Assembly (NCBI GenBank): GCA_001438005.1
Contig: LIBO01000045.1
Span: 1-7,401, forward strand
Reading direction: 5' to 3'
From: Verrucomicrobia subdivision 6 bacterium BACL9 MAG-120507-bin52
GTDB taxonomy: Bacteria; Verrucomicrobiota; Verrucomicrobiia; Methylacidiphilales; Verrucolacustridaceae
DNA: 7,401 bases
The notes beneath the pieces are model-generated. The model saw only the letters and a program-made list of their open reading frames with translations, ran no database searches and was not told where the DNA came from. Shown in pieces: positions 1-6,778 of this stretch; position 1 is the first letter of the stretch; each line of letters opens with the position of its first letter. A program made the position numbers and the translations under genes.

Positions 1-1164
1 ATTGTACTGGATGATGAGCGCTGCATTCTCTGTTCTCGTTGCGTTCGCTTTTCGAGCGAAGTGACGAAAGACAATGTTTTGGGTTTTGTGAATCGTGGAA
101 GTCACAGCACCTTGACCGCTTACCCGGGCAAAAGGTTCGATAACGATTACTCGCTGAACACGGTGGATATTTGTCCGGTGGGTGCATTGACCAGCAAAGA
201 TTTTCGTTTTCAGATGCGGGTGTGGTTTTTGAAGGAGAGCAAAAGCATCTGCACGAGCTGTGGCACGGGTTGCAATGTGACCATTGGCTCGCGCGAAGGG
301 AAAGTGCACCGATTAACCCCAAGAGAGAATGAAGCGGTCAACTCTGCTTGGATGTGTGACTACGGCCGGTTGAATTTTCATTATCTAGAGGATAAGGCTC
401 GCCTGCAGAACCCGCTGACGAAAGCGGCGGGCGAGCACTTTCCGGCACCATGGGGTGATGCCCTGAATCGAGCGGCGGAAGGATTGCGAAAGGTTAAGCC
501 GAGCGAAATCGCGGTGGTGGCCTCTGCCCGCATGACCAATGAGGAGCTTTTTGTTTTGAAGCGATTGATGGAGGAGCTGGGAGTGACTCAGGTGGATACG
601 GTGAATCGACCGGAACAGGGGGATCAGTTTCTGCGCAGTGCCGATGGCAATCCCAACACTCGAGGGGCGGAGCTTCTGGGGCTCTCGCACGGCGGAAGAA
701 AGCTTTCGACTTGGGGAGGGGAGATTGCTGCCGGCCGGATCAAGGCTTTACTCGTATTGGGCGGGGAGGATGTGGTGGAGGCAGGGATTCCTGCTTCCAC
801 TCTTGCCCTATTAGAACTCCTGATTTCCTCGGCCATCTTGCCCAATGCCACGACTCGAGCCGCCCATGTTGTCTTGCCTGGGGCAGGTTTTGCGGAAAAA
901 AGTGGGTCGATGGTAAACGTTCACGGAAGATTACAGAGGTTCAGCCGGGCCATCGTTGCGCCGGGCCAGGCGAGGGAGGAGTGGGTGATCTTGCGAGATC
1001 TACGTGAGATCGTCACGGGTGGAAACTCACTTCACTCGATCGAAGATATCTGGAAATCTATGGTTACGGCTGTCTCGGTTTTTGCCGGCCTGAGCTGGGG
1101 TAAAATTGGAGATCAGGGGGTTGATCTAGCTCACTCTTTGCCGGCTGGGACGGCCGCAAAATAG
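1..1164 (+). CDS. nuoG: NADH-quinone oxidoreductase subunit G (complex I), 3' part
   Basis: The gene enters from the left edge already in frame; 387 residues are visible and the start is outside the window. NuoG is the large iron-sulfur subunit of the peripheral arm of complex I and passes electrons from NADH towards quinone on the cytoplasmic side. The visible part opens with C8, C11, C14 and, in the CPVGALT motif, C58: the ligands of cluster N4. Next comes the molybdopterin-oxidoreductase 4Fe-4S domain with C84, C87, C91 and C119, spaced CxxCx3Cx27C, which is the N7 cluster motif known from E. coli and Thermus. The C-terminal domain (about residues 125-387) contains HVVLPGAGFAEKSGSMVNVHGRLQR, here cited by its parts VVLPGAGFAEKSG and NVHGRLQR, the usual NuoG ending. 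Only about 268 residues follow the last N7 cysteine, against nearly 500 in Thermus Nqo3, so this is a short NuoG. The window holds no nuoH; an MFS gene follows instead. Confidence 0.93.
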   Translation: MVLDDERCILCSRCVRFSSEVTKDNVLGFVNRGSHSTLTAYPGKRFDNDYSLNTVDICPVGALTSKDFRFQMRVWFLKESKSICTSCGTGCNVTIGSREGKVHRLTPRENEAVNSAWMCDYGRLNFHYLEDKARLQNPLTKAAGEHFPAPWGDALNRAAEGLRKVKPSEIAVVASARMTNEELFVLKRLMEELGVTQVDTVNRPEQGDQFLRSADGNPNTRGAELLGLSHGGRKLSTWGGEIAAGRIKALLVLGGEDVVEAGIPASTLALLELLISSAILPNATTRAAHVVLPGAGFAEKSGSMVNVHGRLQRFSRAIVAPGQAREEWVILRDLREIVTGGNSLHSIEDIWKSMVTAVSVFAGLSWGKIGDQGVDLAHSLPAGTAAK

Positions 1165-1324
1165 TTTTTTCCACTTTGCCAAGGGAAGCTACCCAATCCA
1201 AACCGACGACGCACGGCGTGGGCATCGCCATTCCGCTTCTGACCTAAGCCCCGATTCCTGCAGTAGAAATATCCCGCTCTTTATTGCCTTTCGGGTCCTT
1301 TTTCACGCACGGTTTTATTATCCC
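1130..1324 (+). other. Open in-frame extension upstream of the MFS start, encoding a likely N-terminus
   Basis: The MFS frame stays open from just after a TAG at 1127-1129 down to GTG 1325. Codons 1262-1324 read SRNIPLFIAFRVLFHARFYY followed by P: a hydrophobic, aromatic-rich segment that joins smoothly with the residues after 1325 to form a normal first membrane helix of this MFS type. No ATG, GTG or TTG occurs in this frame in the 195 bases. Non-canonical candidates include CTG at 1145, ATC at 1196 (preceded by AAGGGAAG at 1181-1188), ATC at 1271 and ATT at 1283. The other two forward frames hit stops at about 1240-1247. Apart from this extension I see no gene or clear promoter between 1165 and 1324. 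Confidence 0.6.
1137..1170 (+). terminator. Possible rho-independent terminator overlapping the nuoG stop
   Basis: TTTGC (1137-1141) pairs with GCAAA (1156-1160) and GGC (1143-1145) with GCC (1153-1155), leaving one bulged C at 1142 and a 7-base loop. The stem is followed by ATAG and a run of six T (1165-1170). The four bases between stem and T-run, and the position inside the coding end, weaken the case. If real, it ends the nuo transcript here and separates it from the MFS gene. Confidence 0.35.
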
Positions 1325-2560
1325 GTGCTGGGCGTACTTTTTTTGGATCTAGGTTTAAAGCTGGAGCAGTATGCCATTCTGAATGTCATCTGGGCGGTGA
1401 CCATTCTGCTATTTGAAATACCCTCTGGGGCAATCGCGGACGTGATCGGCAGGCGTTGGATGGTGATTGTTGCGGCCGCACTCATGGTGGGTGAAATGTC
1501 TGTTTTTGCCTTTGCTCCCGTCGGCGTCTGGCTTTTTCCGCTTTTGGTTATGAATCGGGTTCTCAGCGGTATGGCGGAGGCATGTGCCAGCGGCGCCGAC
1601 GAAGCGCTCGCCTACGACTCGTTGCCCGATGAGGGTCGGGCGGAGCGTTGGCGAGGTGTTTTGGCCACTCTGATGAAATGGTCATCGGGTGGTTTTTTTA
1701 TCGCCATGACGGCAGGTGCAGTAGCGTTCGACCGCCAATTCATTGAGGCAGCTGCGCGCTGGGTCGGTTGGAATGGTGCGATTGGTTCCACCACTCGATG
1801 GCCTATTTACCTTACGCTAGCGACATCAATCCCGGCATTGATCTGTGCGTTGGCCATGCGTGAACCCCCTTCGAAGGGCAAGCAGGAGACGGCGCGGCAG
1901 ACTTTACGTAGCGCCATGGCAAATATTCTCGGAGCCGCCCGATTTGTTTTTCGTGACCCTCGGGTCCGTCTGCTTTTGCTTGCCGCTATGCTTTTCGATT
2001 CACTCGTGCGCCTATTTCTCACCTTTGGCAGTAACTACTACCGGCTCATCGAAATTCCAGAATTCGTGAATGGTTTTCTCGGTTCCTTTTACGCCTTATT
2101 GGGGTTCTTGGCTGCTGGCATGGCCAGACGGATGGGGTCCCGCTTTTCTCCAGCCCAAGCATTTTTCCTGGTAGCGGCGTTCATTTTCACTGGGCTTCTT
2201 GGCCTGTGCTTAGGCACACCTCGATGGGGAGTATGGGTGGTCATTCCCCTAGGCCTATCGATGCCGATCCTGTCCTTTTATGTTTCAAGTTACCTGAACG
2301 AGTGGACGGATTCGAAAATCCGTGCCACGGTCCTCAGTTTTCGCGGAATGGCGTTGAACATGGGCTATGCTGCGATCGGCATTGGTTTTGCCTGCCTTGT
2401 CTCGAGCATCCGGGCGGCAAGTCCGGACCTGAGCGAGGGAGCCATTTTTGGGAAAGCCCTCTATGCCCTTCCCACTACTTTTGCGCTAGGATGGTTGGGG
2501 ATAGCCCTTCTCGGTTCGCTGAAAAAGGTACAGTTTCTGGCCCGTACAGCTAAGACGTAA
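1325..2560 (+). CDS. MFS transporter, substrate unknown (true start probably upstream)
   Basis: This is an inner-membrane secondary transporter of the major facilitator superfamily. Counting from GTG 1325 it has 411 residues. The TM2-TM3 loop carries MFS motif A, GAIADVIGRR at residues 35-44, directly after the helix ending in EIPSG. ADEALAYDSL (91-100) is typical of an uncharacterised MFS subgroup. Further hydrophobic segments lie near residues 48-80, 112-135, 160-178, 215-235, 250-266, 278-297, 302-322, 340-360 and 375-398, with a basic central loop near 180-212. With the upstream in-frame residues the total approaches the usual 12 helices. GTG 1325 has no ribosome binding site before it and would cut the first helix in half, so it is listed only because it is the first canonical start. 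Motifs of the NarK nitrate/nitrite type were not seen, so despite the neighbouring nirA a nitrogen role is not supported. Substrate cannot be told from sequence. Confidence 0.85.
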   Translation: MLGVLFLDLGLKLEQYAILNVIWAVTILLFEIPSGAIADVIGRRWMVIVAAALMVGEMSVFAFAPVGVWLFPLLVMNRVLSGMAEACASGADEALAYDSLPDEGRAERWRGVLATLMKWSSGGFFIAMTAGAVAFDRQFIEAAARWVGWNGAIGSTTRWPIYLTLATSIPALICALAMREPPSKGKQETARQTLRSAMANILGAARFVFRDPRVRLLLLAAMLFDSLVRLFLTFGSNYYRLIEIPEFVNGFLGSFYALLGFLAAGMARRMGSRFSPAQAFFLVAAFIFTGLLGLCLGTPRWGVWVVIPLGLSMPILSFYVSSYLNEWTDSKIRATVLSFRGMALNMGYAAIGIGFACLVSSIRAASPDLSEGAIFGKALYALPTTFALGWLGIALLGSLKKVQFLARTAKT

Positions 2561-2726
2561 ATCTCACTGCCTCATTGCTGGCAAGGTGGGTTCAAGTGAG
2601 TCCTCTGTTGGTCATTTCCTGTCCGACTGGCCTACTTCCAGTGATCTTTTATCCCACACGATGGGTCTGGCACTGATTTAGTACGGGCTTACTTGTGATG
2701 TCGAAAAGTTCGTGTAATATCTCCAA
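2561..2726 (+). other. Intergenic spacer between the MFS gene and nirA
   Basis: This 166-base spacer holds no credible coding frame. It contains a distant inverted repeat, CTCACT (2563-2568) and AGTGAG (2595-2600), without a T-run after it. Promoter-like hexamers lie at its 3' end (see the separate entry). No riboswitch or RNA gene was recognised. Confidence 0.6.
2693..2720 (+). promoter_or_regulatory. Possible sigma70-type promoter directly abutting nirA
   Basis: TTGTGA (2693-2698, 4 of 6 to TTGACA) and TAATAT (2715-2720, 4 of 6 to TATAAT) are separated by 16 bases. The usual transcription start, about seven bases after the -10 box, would fall on or next to the A of the nirA ATG at 2727, giving a leaderless or almost leaderless message. 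This agrees with the absence of a Shine-Dalgarno sequence before nirA. The matches are modest and could be chance. Confidence 0.3.
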
Positions 2727-4352
2727 ATGATCGCGACGCTTTCGACACCAAGAAACTTCACTCCCGGGGAGACCAAGGAGGAGCAGTTAAAGCTGGTTAA
2801 GGACGGTTTGGACGTCATCAAGGATCTGCCTCGTTATGCCAAGGAGGGTTTTCAAGCCATTGATGCCGATGATTTTACGCGATTTAAGTGGTATGGGGTC
2901 TATCAGCAGAAGCCCAAAGAAGATGGTTACTTTATGTTGCGAACCCGGATTCCCGGAGGGTTGCTTAATCCTATCCAAATGAGGGAAATGGCAGCTTTGA
3001 CCGATGATTTTGCCCACGGTTTTGCCGATGTCACCACCCGTCAGACCGTTCAGCTGCACTGGCTGCGCATCGAGCAGTTTCCCGAGATTTTTCGGCGCCT
3101 CGAATCGGTCGGCATCACCTCCAGCGGTGCTTGCGGCGACATCACGCGGAACGTGGTGGGTTGCCCCGTGGCCGGAATGGACCCTGACGCAATCTTAGAC
3201 GCATCGGCGGAGCTGAAAGCGGTCGATGCCCACTTAACCAACAACCCCGAGTTTTCCAACCTGCCCCGAAAGTACAAGATTTCGATCTCGGGCTGTCGGA
3301 TCATGTGCACCCAACCCGACATCAATTGCGTAGGGGTCTTTGGCTTAGAAAGGGGTCAGGAGAAAGGCTATGGGATTAAGGTGGGTGGAGGCCTCTCCTC
3401 GGCTCCGCACTTGGCCCAAACCTTGCCTGTTTTTCTGAAGCCGGAGGATGTCTTGCCCATGGCTCATTTTACTTCGGTCATTTATCGGGATCACGGATTT
3501 AGAGATAAGCGAGCTCGGGCCCGGCTGAAATTCTTGATGGCGGATTGGGGTGCGGAAAAGTTTTTGGCCGAAGTGGAGAGAGTGGCCGGGCGTACCTTCG
3601 AACGTCACACCGAATTTCATTTTCCCGAGAATCCCGAATCCGATCACGTCGGCGTGCATGCACAGACGCAAAAAGGTTTTTATTGGGTGGGTGTTTGTTT
3701 GGCCGGGGGTCGCTTGACGGGGCAACAGATGCGGGCCATTGCCGACCTTTCGGAAAAGTTTGGGGAAAAGGGGAAGGTGGGAATTCGCGGAACGAATAAG
3801 CAGAACTTGATCATCGTGAACGTTCCGGAAAAAGGAGTGGAGGATTTGAAGAAGGGGTTGGTGGCGGCGGGCTTAGTGGTCGAGCCCAGCAATTTCCGTA
3901 AAGGTTGTGTTTCTTGCACCGGAATTGAGTTTTGTAACTTAGCCGTGGGGGAGACAAAGAATCGCATGATTCGAATGGTGGGGGAGTTGGAGACCCTCTG
4001 CTCCCACTATAAGGATCAAGTACGGATTCACTTTAGCGGTTGCCCGAGCTCATGCGGTCAGCACCAGATTGCTGACATCGGTTTTCGTGGGGCCACTCGA
4101 ACTGTCGATGGGGTGAAGAAAGAGTGTTTTGACATGTTCCTTGGTGGCAAAACCGGTGCGGATGCTCGCTTCAATGTACTCATCCAGCCCAAGGTTCCTT
4201 ACGAAGAGGTCCACCACTACATCGACAAGGTTTTGCGAGCCTATCAGGCCAAGAAAAGCGGCACGGAAACCTTGACTCGTTGGTTGGGTAGAAGTTCAAA
4301 AGACGATCTAAAATCGATCTTCGCCGATTCGGCCAGTACGACAACGGTTTGA
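2727..4352 (+). CDS. nirA: Ferredoxin-type assimilatory nitrite reductase, siroheme/4Fe-4S
   Basis: A 541-residue cytoplasmic enzyme predicted to reduce nitrite to ammonium with six electrons, probably from ferredoxin. Two ferredoxin-like half domains and two siroheme-binding domains alternate as in the nitrite/sulfite reductase family. Siroheme-contacting residues are seen as R105 in TTRQTVQLHW, R141 in GDITRNVVGCP, and K182/K184 in RKYKISISGC. The 4Fe-4S ligands are C397 and C403 in CTGIEFCNLAVGETK and C439 and C443 in FSGCPSSCGQ; C443 should bridge cluster and siroheme. CTGxxFC followed by ETK is typical of nitrite reductases, whereas sulfite reductases usually read C-x5-CPLAxxEAER. Length is normal and no flavin or Rieske domain is attached, so it is not the NADH-dependent NirB type. 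An in-frame TAA at 2715 fixes ATG 2727 as the first possible start, although no ribosome binding site precedes it. No nitrate reductase or nitrate transporter lies nearby. A related sulfite reductase role is less likely. Confidence 0.92.
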   Translation: MIATLSTPRNFTPGETKEEQLKLVKDGLDVIKDLPRYAKEGFQAIDADDFTRFKWYGVYQQKPKEDGYFMLRTRIPGGLLNPIQMREMAALTDDFAHGFADVTTRQTVQLHWLRIEQFPEIFRRLESVGITSSGACGDITRNVVGCPVAGMDPDAILDASAELKAVDAHLTNNPEFSNLPRKYKISISGCRIMCTQPDINCVGVFGLERGQEKGYGIKVGGGLSSAPHLAQTLPVFLKPEDVLPMAHFTSVIYRDHGFRDKRARARLKFLMADWGAEKFLAEVERVAGRTFERHTEFHFPENPESDHVGVHAQTQKGFYWVGVCLAGGRLTGQQMRAIADLSEKFGEKGKVGIRGTNKQNLIIVNVPEKGVEDLKKGLVAAGLVVEPSNFRKGCVSCTGIEFCNLAVGETKNRMIRMVGELETLCSHYKDQVRIHFSGCPSSCGQHQIADIGFRGATRTVDGVKKECFDMFLGGKTGADARFNVLIQPKVPYEEVHHYIDKVLRAYQAKKSGTETLTRWLGRSSKDDLKSIFADSASTTTV

Positions 4353-4366
4353 CCCCAACCGCTTTT
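4345..4366 (+). terminator. Weak possible terminator at the nirA stop
   Basis: CGGTT (4345-4349) can pair with AACCG (4357-4361) across a 7-base loop, followed by C and four T (4363-4366). The stem is only five base pairs and the T-run is short, so it would be inefficient. It overlaps the nirA stop codon in the same manner as the hairpin at the end of nuoG. Confidence 0.25.
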
Positions 4367-4378
4367 GACGGGATGATT

Positions 4379-4400
4379 GTACCTCCTCCGTAAGGGGTAC
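4379..4400 (+). promoter_or_regulatory. Hairpin covering the deoC ribosome binding site
   Basis: GTACCTC (4379-4385) pairs with GGGGTAC (4394-4400) through seven pairs including one T-G wobble, with loop CTCCGTAA (4386-4393). The Shine-Dalgarno sequence AAGGGG (4392-4397) lies partly in the loop and partly in the 3' arm, and the stem ends one base before ATG 4402. In RNA this would hinder ribosome access to deoC unless opened. The structure is read directly from the sequence; a regulatory role is inference. Confidence 0.45.
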
Positions 4401-4401
4401 T

Positions 4402-5319
4402 ATGAGCCACAGTGCGATTTTATCTGTACCGTTAGATTTTCGTTCTCACCCTGTCGATGAGGTGGGCATTCGTGAGCGGGTGGCGCGTTTGGCGTCGAGG
4501 AGTATAAAAAAATCGTCAAAGATCGAGGGTTTGAAATTGGCACTTTCGATGGTGGATCTGACCACCTTGGAGGGAGCGGATACCCCAGGGAAAGTTCGAC
4601 AACTCTGTACCAAGGCGATTCATCTGCATTCCGGAAGGGCTGATTTACCGATGGTGGCCGCGGTTTGCGTTTATCCGACTATGGTCCGAATTGCCCGAGA
4701 GGCGCTGAAAGATACCCCGATCCAAGTCGCGGCGGTGGCCACGGCCTTTCCCAGTGGAATGAATCCGCTGGAGGTGAAATTGGAGGATACCCGATTTGCG
4801 GTGGGGGAGGGGGCGCATGAGATTGATATGGTGATTTCCCGAGGAGATTTTCTTCGGGGAGAATATCAGAGGGTGGCGGATGAAATTCGGCTCGTCAAAG
4901 AGGCCTGCGGGAAGGCTCATTTGAAGGTTATTTTAGAAACGGGTGAGCTGGGGACTTTGGATCGGGTTCGGCTCGCTAGTGATATCGCGATGCAGGCAGG
5001 CGCGGATTTCATCAAAACCAGCACGGGTAAGATTCAGCCTGCGGCGACCCCAGAGGTAGTCTTGGTGATGCTGCAGGCGATTGATGATTTCTACCGGAAA
5101 ACGGGGAAACGGATCGGCATGAAGCCTGCGGGAGGTATTGCCAATGCGAAAGCGGCGCTCAATCTCCTGATCATGGTGCGAGAGATTCTAGGATCGGATT
5201 GGTTAACACCCGATCTTTTCCGAATTGGAGCGAGCAAGCTACCCAATGATATCTTAATGCAGCTCGAAAAAGAGCGAACGGGGGCGTATCAAGGATTGGA
5301 CTATTTCTCCAATGACTAA
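4402..5319 (+). CDS. deoC: Deoxyribose-phosphate aldolase (DERA), long type
   Basis: A cytoplasmic class I aldolase that cleaves 2-deoxy-D-ribose-5-phosphate to acetaldehyde and glyceraldehyde-3-phosphate through a lysine Schiff base, in deoxynucleoside breakdown. The TIM-barrel protein has 305 residues. Schiff-base K205 lies in FIKTSTGK, the proton-relay K241 in GMKPAGG and D142 in EIDMV; their spacing matches E. coli K167, K201 and D102. VDLTTLEG (51-58), AAVCVYP (86-92) and LFRIGAS (272-278) are further family motifs. About 40 extra N-terminal residues make it longer than the 259-residue E. coli enzyme and similar to the animal DERA type. ATG 4402 follows AAGGGG by four bases, so the start is well supported. 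The 3' end overlaps the next gene by eight bases, which suggests translational coupling with the two aldehyde dehydrogenases. No deoA, deoB, deoD or sugar kinase gene is present in the window. Confidence 0.96.
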   Translation: MSHSAILSVPLDFRSHPVDEVGIRERVARLASRSIKKSSKIEGLKLALSMVDLTTLEGADTPGKVRQLCTKAIHLHSGRADLPMVAAVCVYPTMVRIAREALKDTPIQVAAVATAFPSGMNPLEVKLEDTRFAVGEGAHEIDMVISRGDFLRGEYQRVADEIRLVKEACGKAHLKVILETGELGTLDRVRLASDIAMQAGADFIKTSTGKIQPAATPEVVLVMLQAIDDFYRKTGKRIGMKPAGGIANAKAALNLLIMVREILGSDWLTPDLFRIGASKLPNDILMQLEKERTGAYQGLDYFSND

Positions 5320-6778
5320 AACAAAGATCCCGACGAAGGGCCTTGATTGGGGTTACGCACCCGCACCCGAGAGTGCGGATCATTTTCAATTAAAGAAGGA
5401 GTACGGCCTTTTTGTTGGTGGCAAGTCTGTCCCGGCATCCACCGGAAAGCGGTTTGCCACAATCAACCCGGCCACGGAAAAGATTTTGGCTCAAGTGGCC
5501 GATGCCGGGGAAAAGGATGTGGATCAAGCGGTTCGCACGGCTCGTACGGCCTATGAAAAAGTCTGGCGGAAAACATCGGCCCGCGAGCGTGGTAAATATC
5601 TATATCGCATTGCCAGAATCATCCAAGAGAGGGCAAGGGAGTTAGCGGTGGTGGAGTCGATGGATGGTGGAAAGCCGATTCGGGAATCCAGGGACGTCGA
5701 TATTCCACTAGCTGCTGCTCACTTCTTCTATCATGCAGGTTGGGCGGATAAGTTGCCCTATGCTTTCCCTGGTAAAACAGTCCGGCCGATTGGGGTGGCG
5801 GGTCAGATCATTCCTTGGAATTTTCCCTTACTGATGGTGGCGTGGAAGGTTGCGCCCGCCTTGGCTTGTGGAAATACGGTCGTACTGAAACCAGCCGAAA
5901 CCACCCCGCTGACCGCTTTGCTATTTGCGGAAATTTGCCAAGAGGCTGGATTGCCCGATGGTGTTTTCAACTGCATCACCGGCGCTGGGGCGACAGGTGC
6001 GGCACTAGTGAATCATGCTGGGCTGGATAAAATAGCTTTTACGGGTTCAACGGAGGTCGGGAAAGCGATCCAGAAGTCCCTTGCGGGAAGATCGACCAAG
6101 CTGACCCTCGAACTCGGGGGTAAAGCGGCCAATATTATTTTTGAGGATGCCGCGATCGACCAAGCGGTGGAGGGGATTATTAACGGAATTTTCTTCAACC
6201 AAGGCCATGTGTGTTGTGCGGGTTCCAGGCTTTTGGTTCAGGAAAGTGTGGAAAAAGAGGTGGTGGCTAAGCTGAAGGCGCGGATGGAGCACCTGATTGT
6301 CGGAGATCCTCTGGACAAGAACACCGATATTGGGGCAATCAATTCCAAGGCGCAGTGCGATCGAATCCAGACTTACCTCAAGGTAGGGCAGGAGGAAGGG
6401 GCGGAACTTTTTCAGACGAAATGTTCGATTCCTGATCAGGGATATTTCATCCGTCCCAGCTTTTTTACCAAAGTTGCCCAGTCCCACCGAATCGTTCAGG
6501 AGGAGATCTTTGGTCCGGTGCTGGCAATTCAGAGCTTCCGAACCCTGAATGAGGCTTTAGAGAAAGCCAATAATACGCCGTACGGTTTATCGGGCGGGGT
6601 TTGGACTGATAAGGGCGCCAAGATTTTCAAAGTAACTCGCGGGATTAAGGCGGGTGTGATCTGGGCGAATACCTTTAATCAATTTGATCCAGCCTCTCCT
6701 TTTGGTGGATACAAGGAGAGTGGGTATGGACGTGAGGGCGGACGACATGGATTAAGACCGTACGTGGAGTTATCATGA
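5312..6778 (+). CDS. NAD(P)-dependent aldehyde dehydrogenase, deoC-linked
   Basis: A complete 488-residue aldehyde dehydrogenase of the ALDH superfamily, predicted to oxidise an aldehyde, most likely the acetaldehyde made by DeoC, to the acid in the cytoplasm. The catalytic set is intact: N170 in IIPWNFPLL, E267 in LELGGK and nucleophile C301 in FFNQGHVCCAGSR. The cofactor site shows LKPAE (192-196) and FTGSTEVG (243-250), and EEIFGPV (397-403) and PFGGYKESGYGRE (463-475) complete the family signatures. Presence of the general-base glutamate favours the hydrolytic, acid-forming type over CoA-acylating enzymes. Residues 1-30 form a leader with DWGYAPAPES that I associate with ALDHs next to deoC. 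ATG 5312 lies inside the end of deoC (ATGACTAA) with no own ribosome binding site, so translation is probably coupled. The 3' end overlaps the second dehydrogenase by ATGA. The exact substrate is inferred from context. Confidence 0.95.
   Translation: MTKTKIPTKGLDWGYAPAPESADHFQLKKEYGLFVGGKSVPASTGKRFATINPATEKILAQVADAGEKDVDQAVRTARTAYEKVWRKTSARERGKYLYRIARIIQERARELAVVESMDGGKPIRESRDVDIPLAAAHFFYHAGWADKLPYAFPGKTVRPIGVAGQIIPWNFPLLMVAWKVAPALACGNTVVLKPAETTPLTALLFAEICQEAGLPDGVFNCITGAGATGAALVNHAGLDKIAFTGSTEVGKAIQKSLAGRSTKLTLELGGKAANIIFEDAAIDQAVEGIINGIFFNQGHVCCAGSRLLVQESVEKEVVAKLKARMEHLIVGDPLDKNTDIGAINSKAQCDRIQTYLKVGQEEGAELFQTKCSIPDQGYFIRPSFFTKVAQSHRIVQEEIFGPVLAIQSFRTLNEALEKANNTPYGLSGGVWTDKGAKIFKVTRGIKAGVIWANTFNQFDPASPFGGYKESGYGREGGRHGLRPYVELS
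6766..6769 (+). promoter_or_regulatory. Ribosome binding site of the second ALDH gene
   Basis: GGAG lies five bases before ATG 6775, inside the last codons of the preceding ALDH gene. It supports ATG 6775 as the start and shows that this overlapping gene can recruit ribosomes itself, unlike the first ALDH gene. Confidence 0.55.

Noticed and set aside
2563..2600. Inverted repeat CTCACT / AGTGAG after the MFS gene as a terminator
   Set aside because: The arms are 26 bases apart, inner pairing is poor and no T-run follows.
2668..2682. TGGCAC-N5-TAGT, resembling a sigma54 promoter ahead of nirA
   Set aside because: The -24 GG is present but the position ten bases on reads GT instead of the required GC, and the -12 TTGC element is poor.
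3345..3725. Minus-strand open frame of 126 codons inside nirA
   Set aside because: It lies wholly opposite a strongly supported coding gene, has no recognisable motif and no ribosome binding site; it is a shadow of nirA codon use.
1325..4352. MFS gene plus nirA as a nitrate/nitrite uptake and assimilation operon
   Set aside because: The MFS protein shows no NarK-type motifs seen by eye, and 166 bases with a possible promoter separate it from nirA.
4506..4512. Run of seven A in the 5' part of deoC as a programmed slippage site
   Set aside because: The frame continues normally through it, it lies in a variable lysine-rich N-terminal extension and no product from a shifted frame is evident.
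6047..6487. Minus-strand open frame of 146 codons inside the first ALDH gene
   Set aside because: It is antisense to conserved catalytic regions of ALDH, with low-complexity composition typical of a shadow frame.
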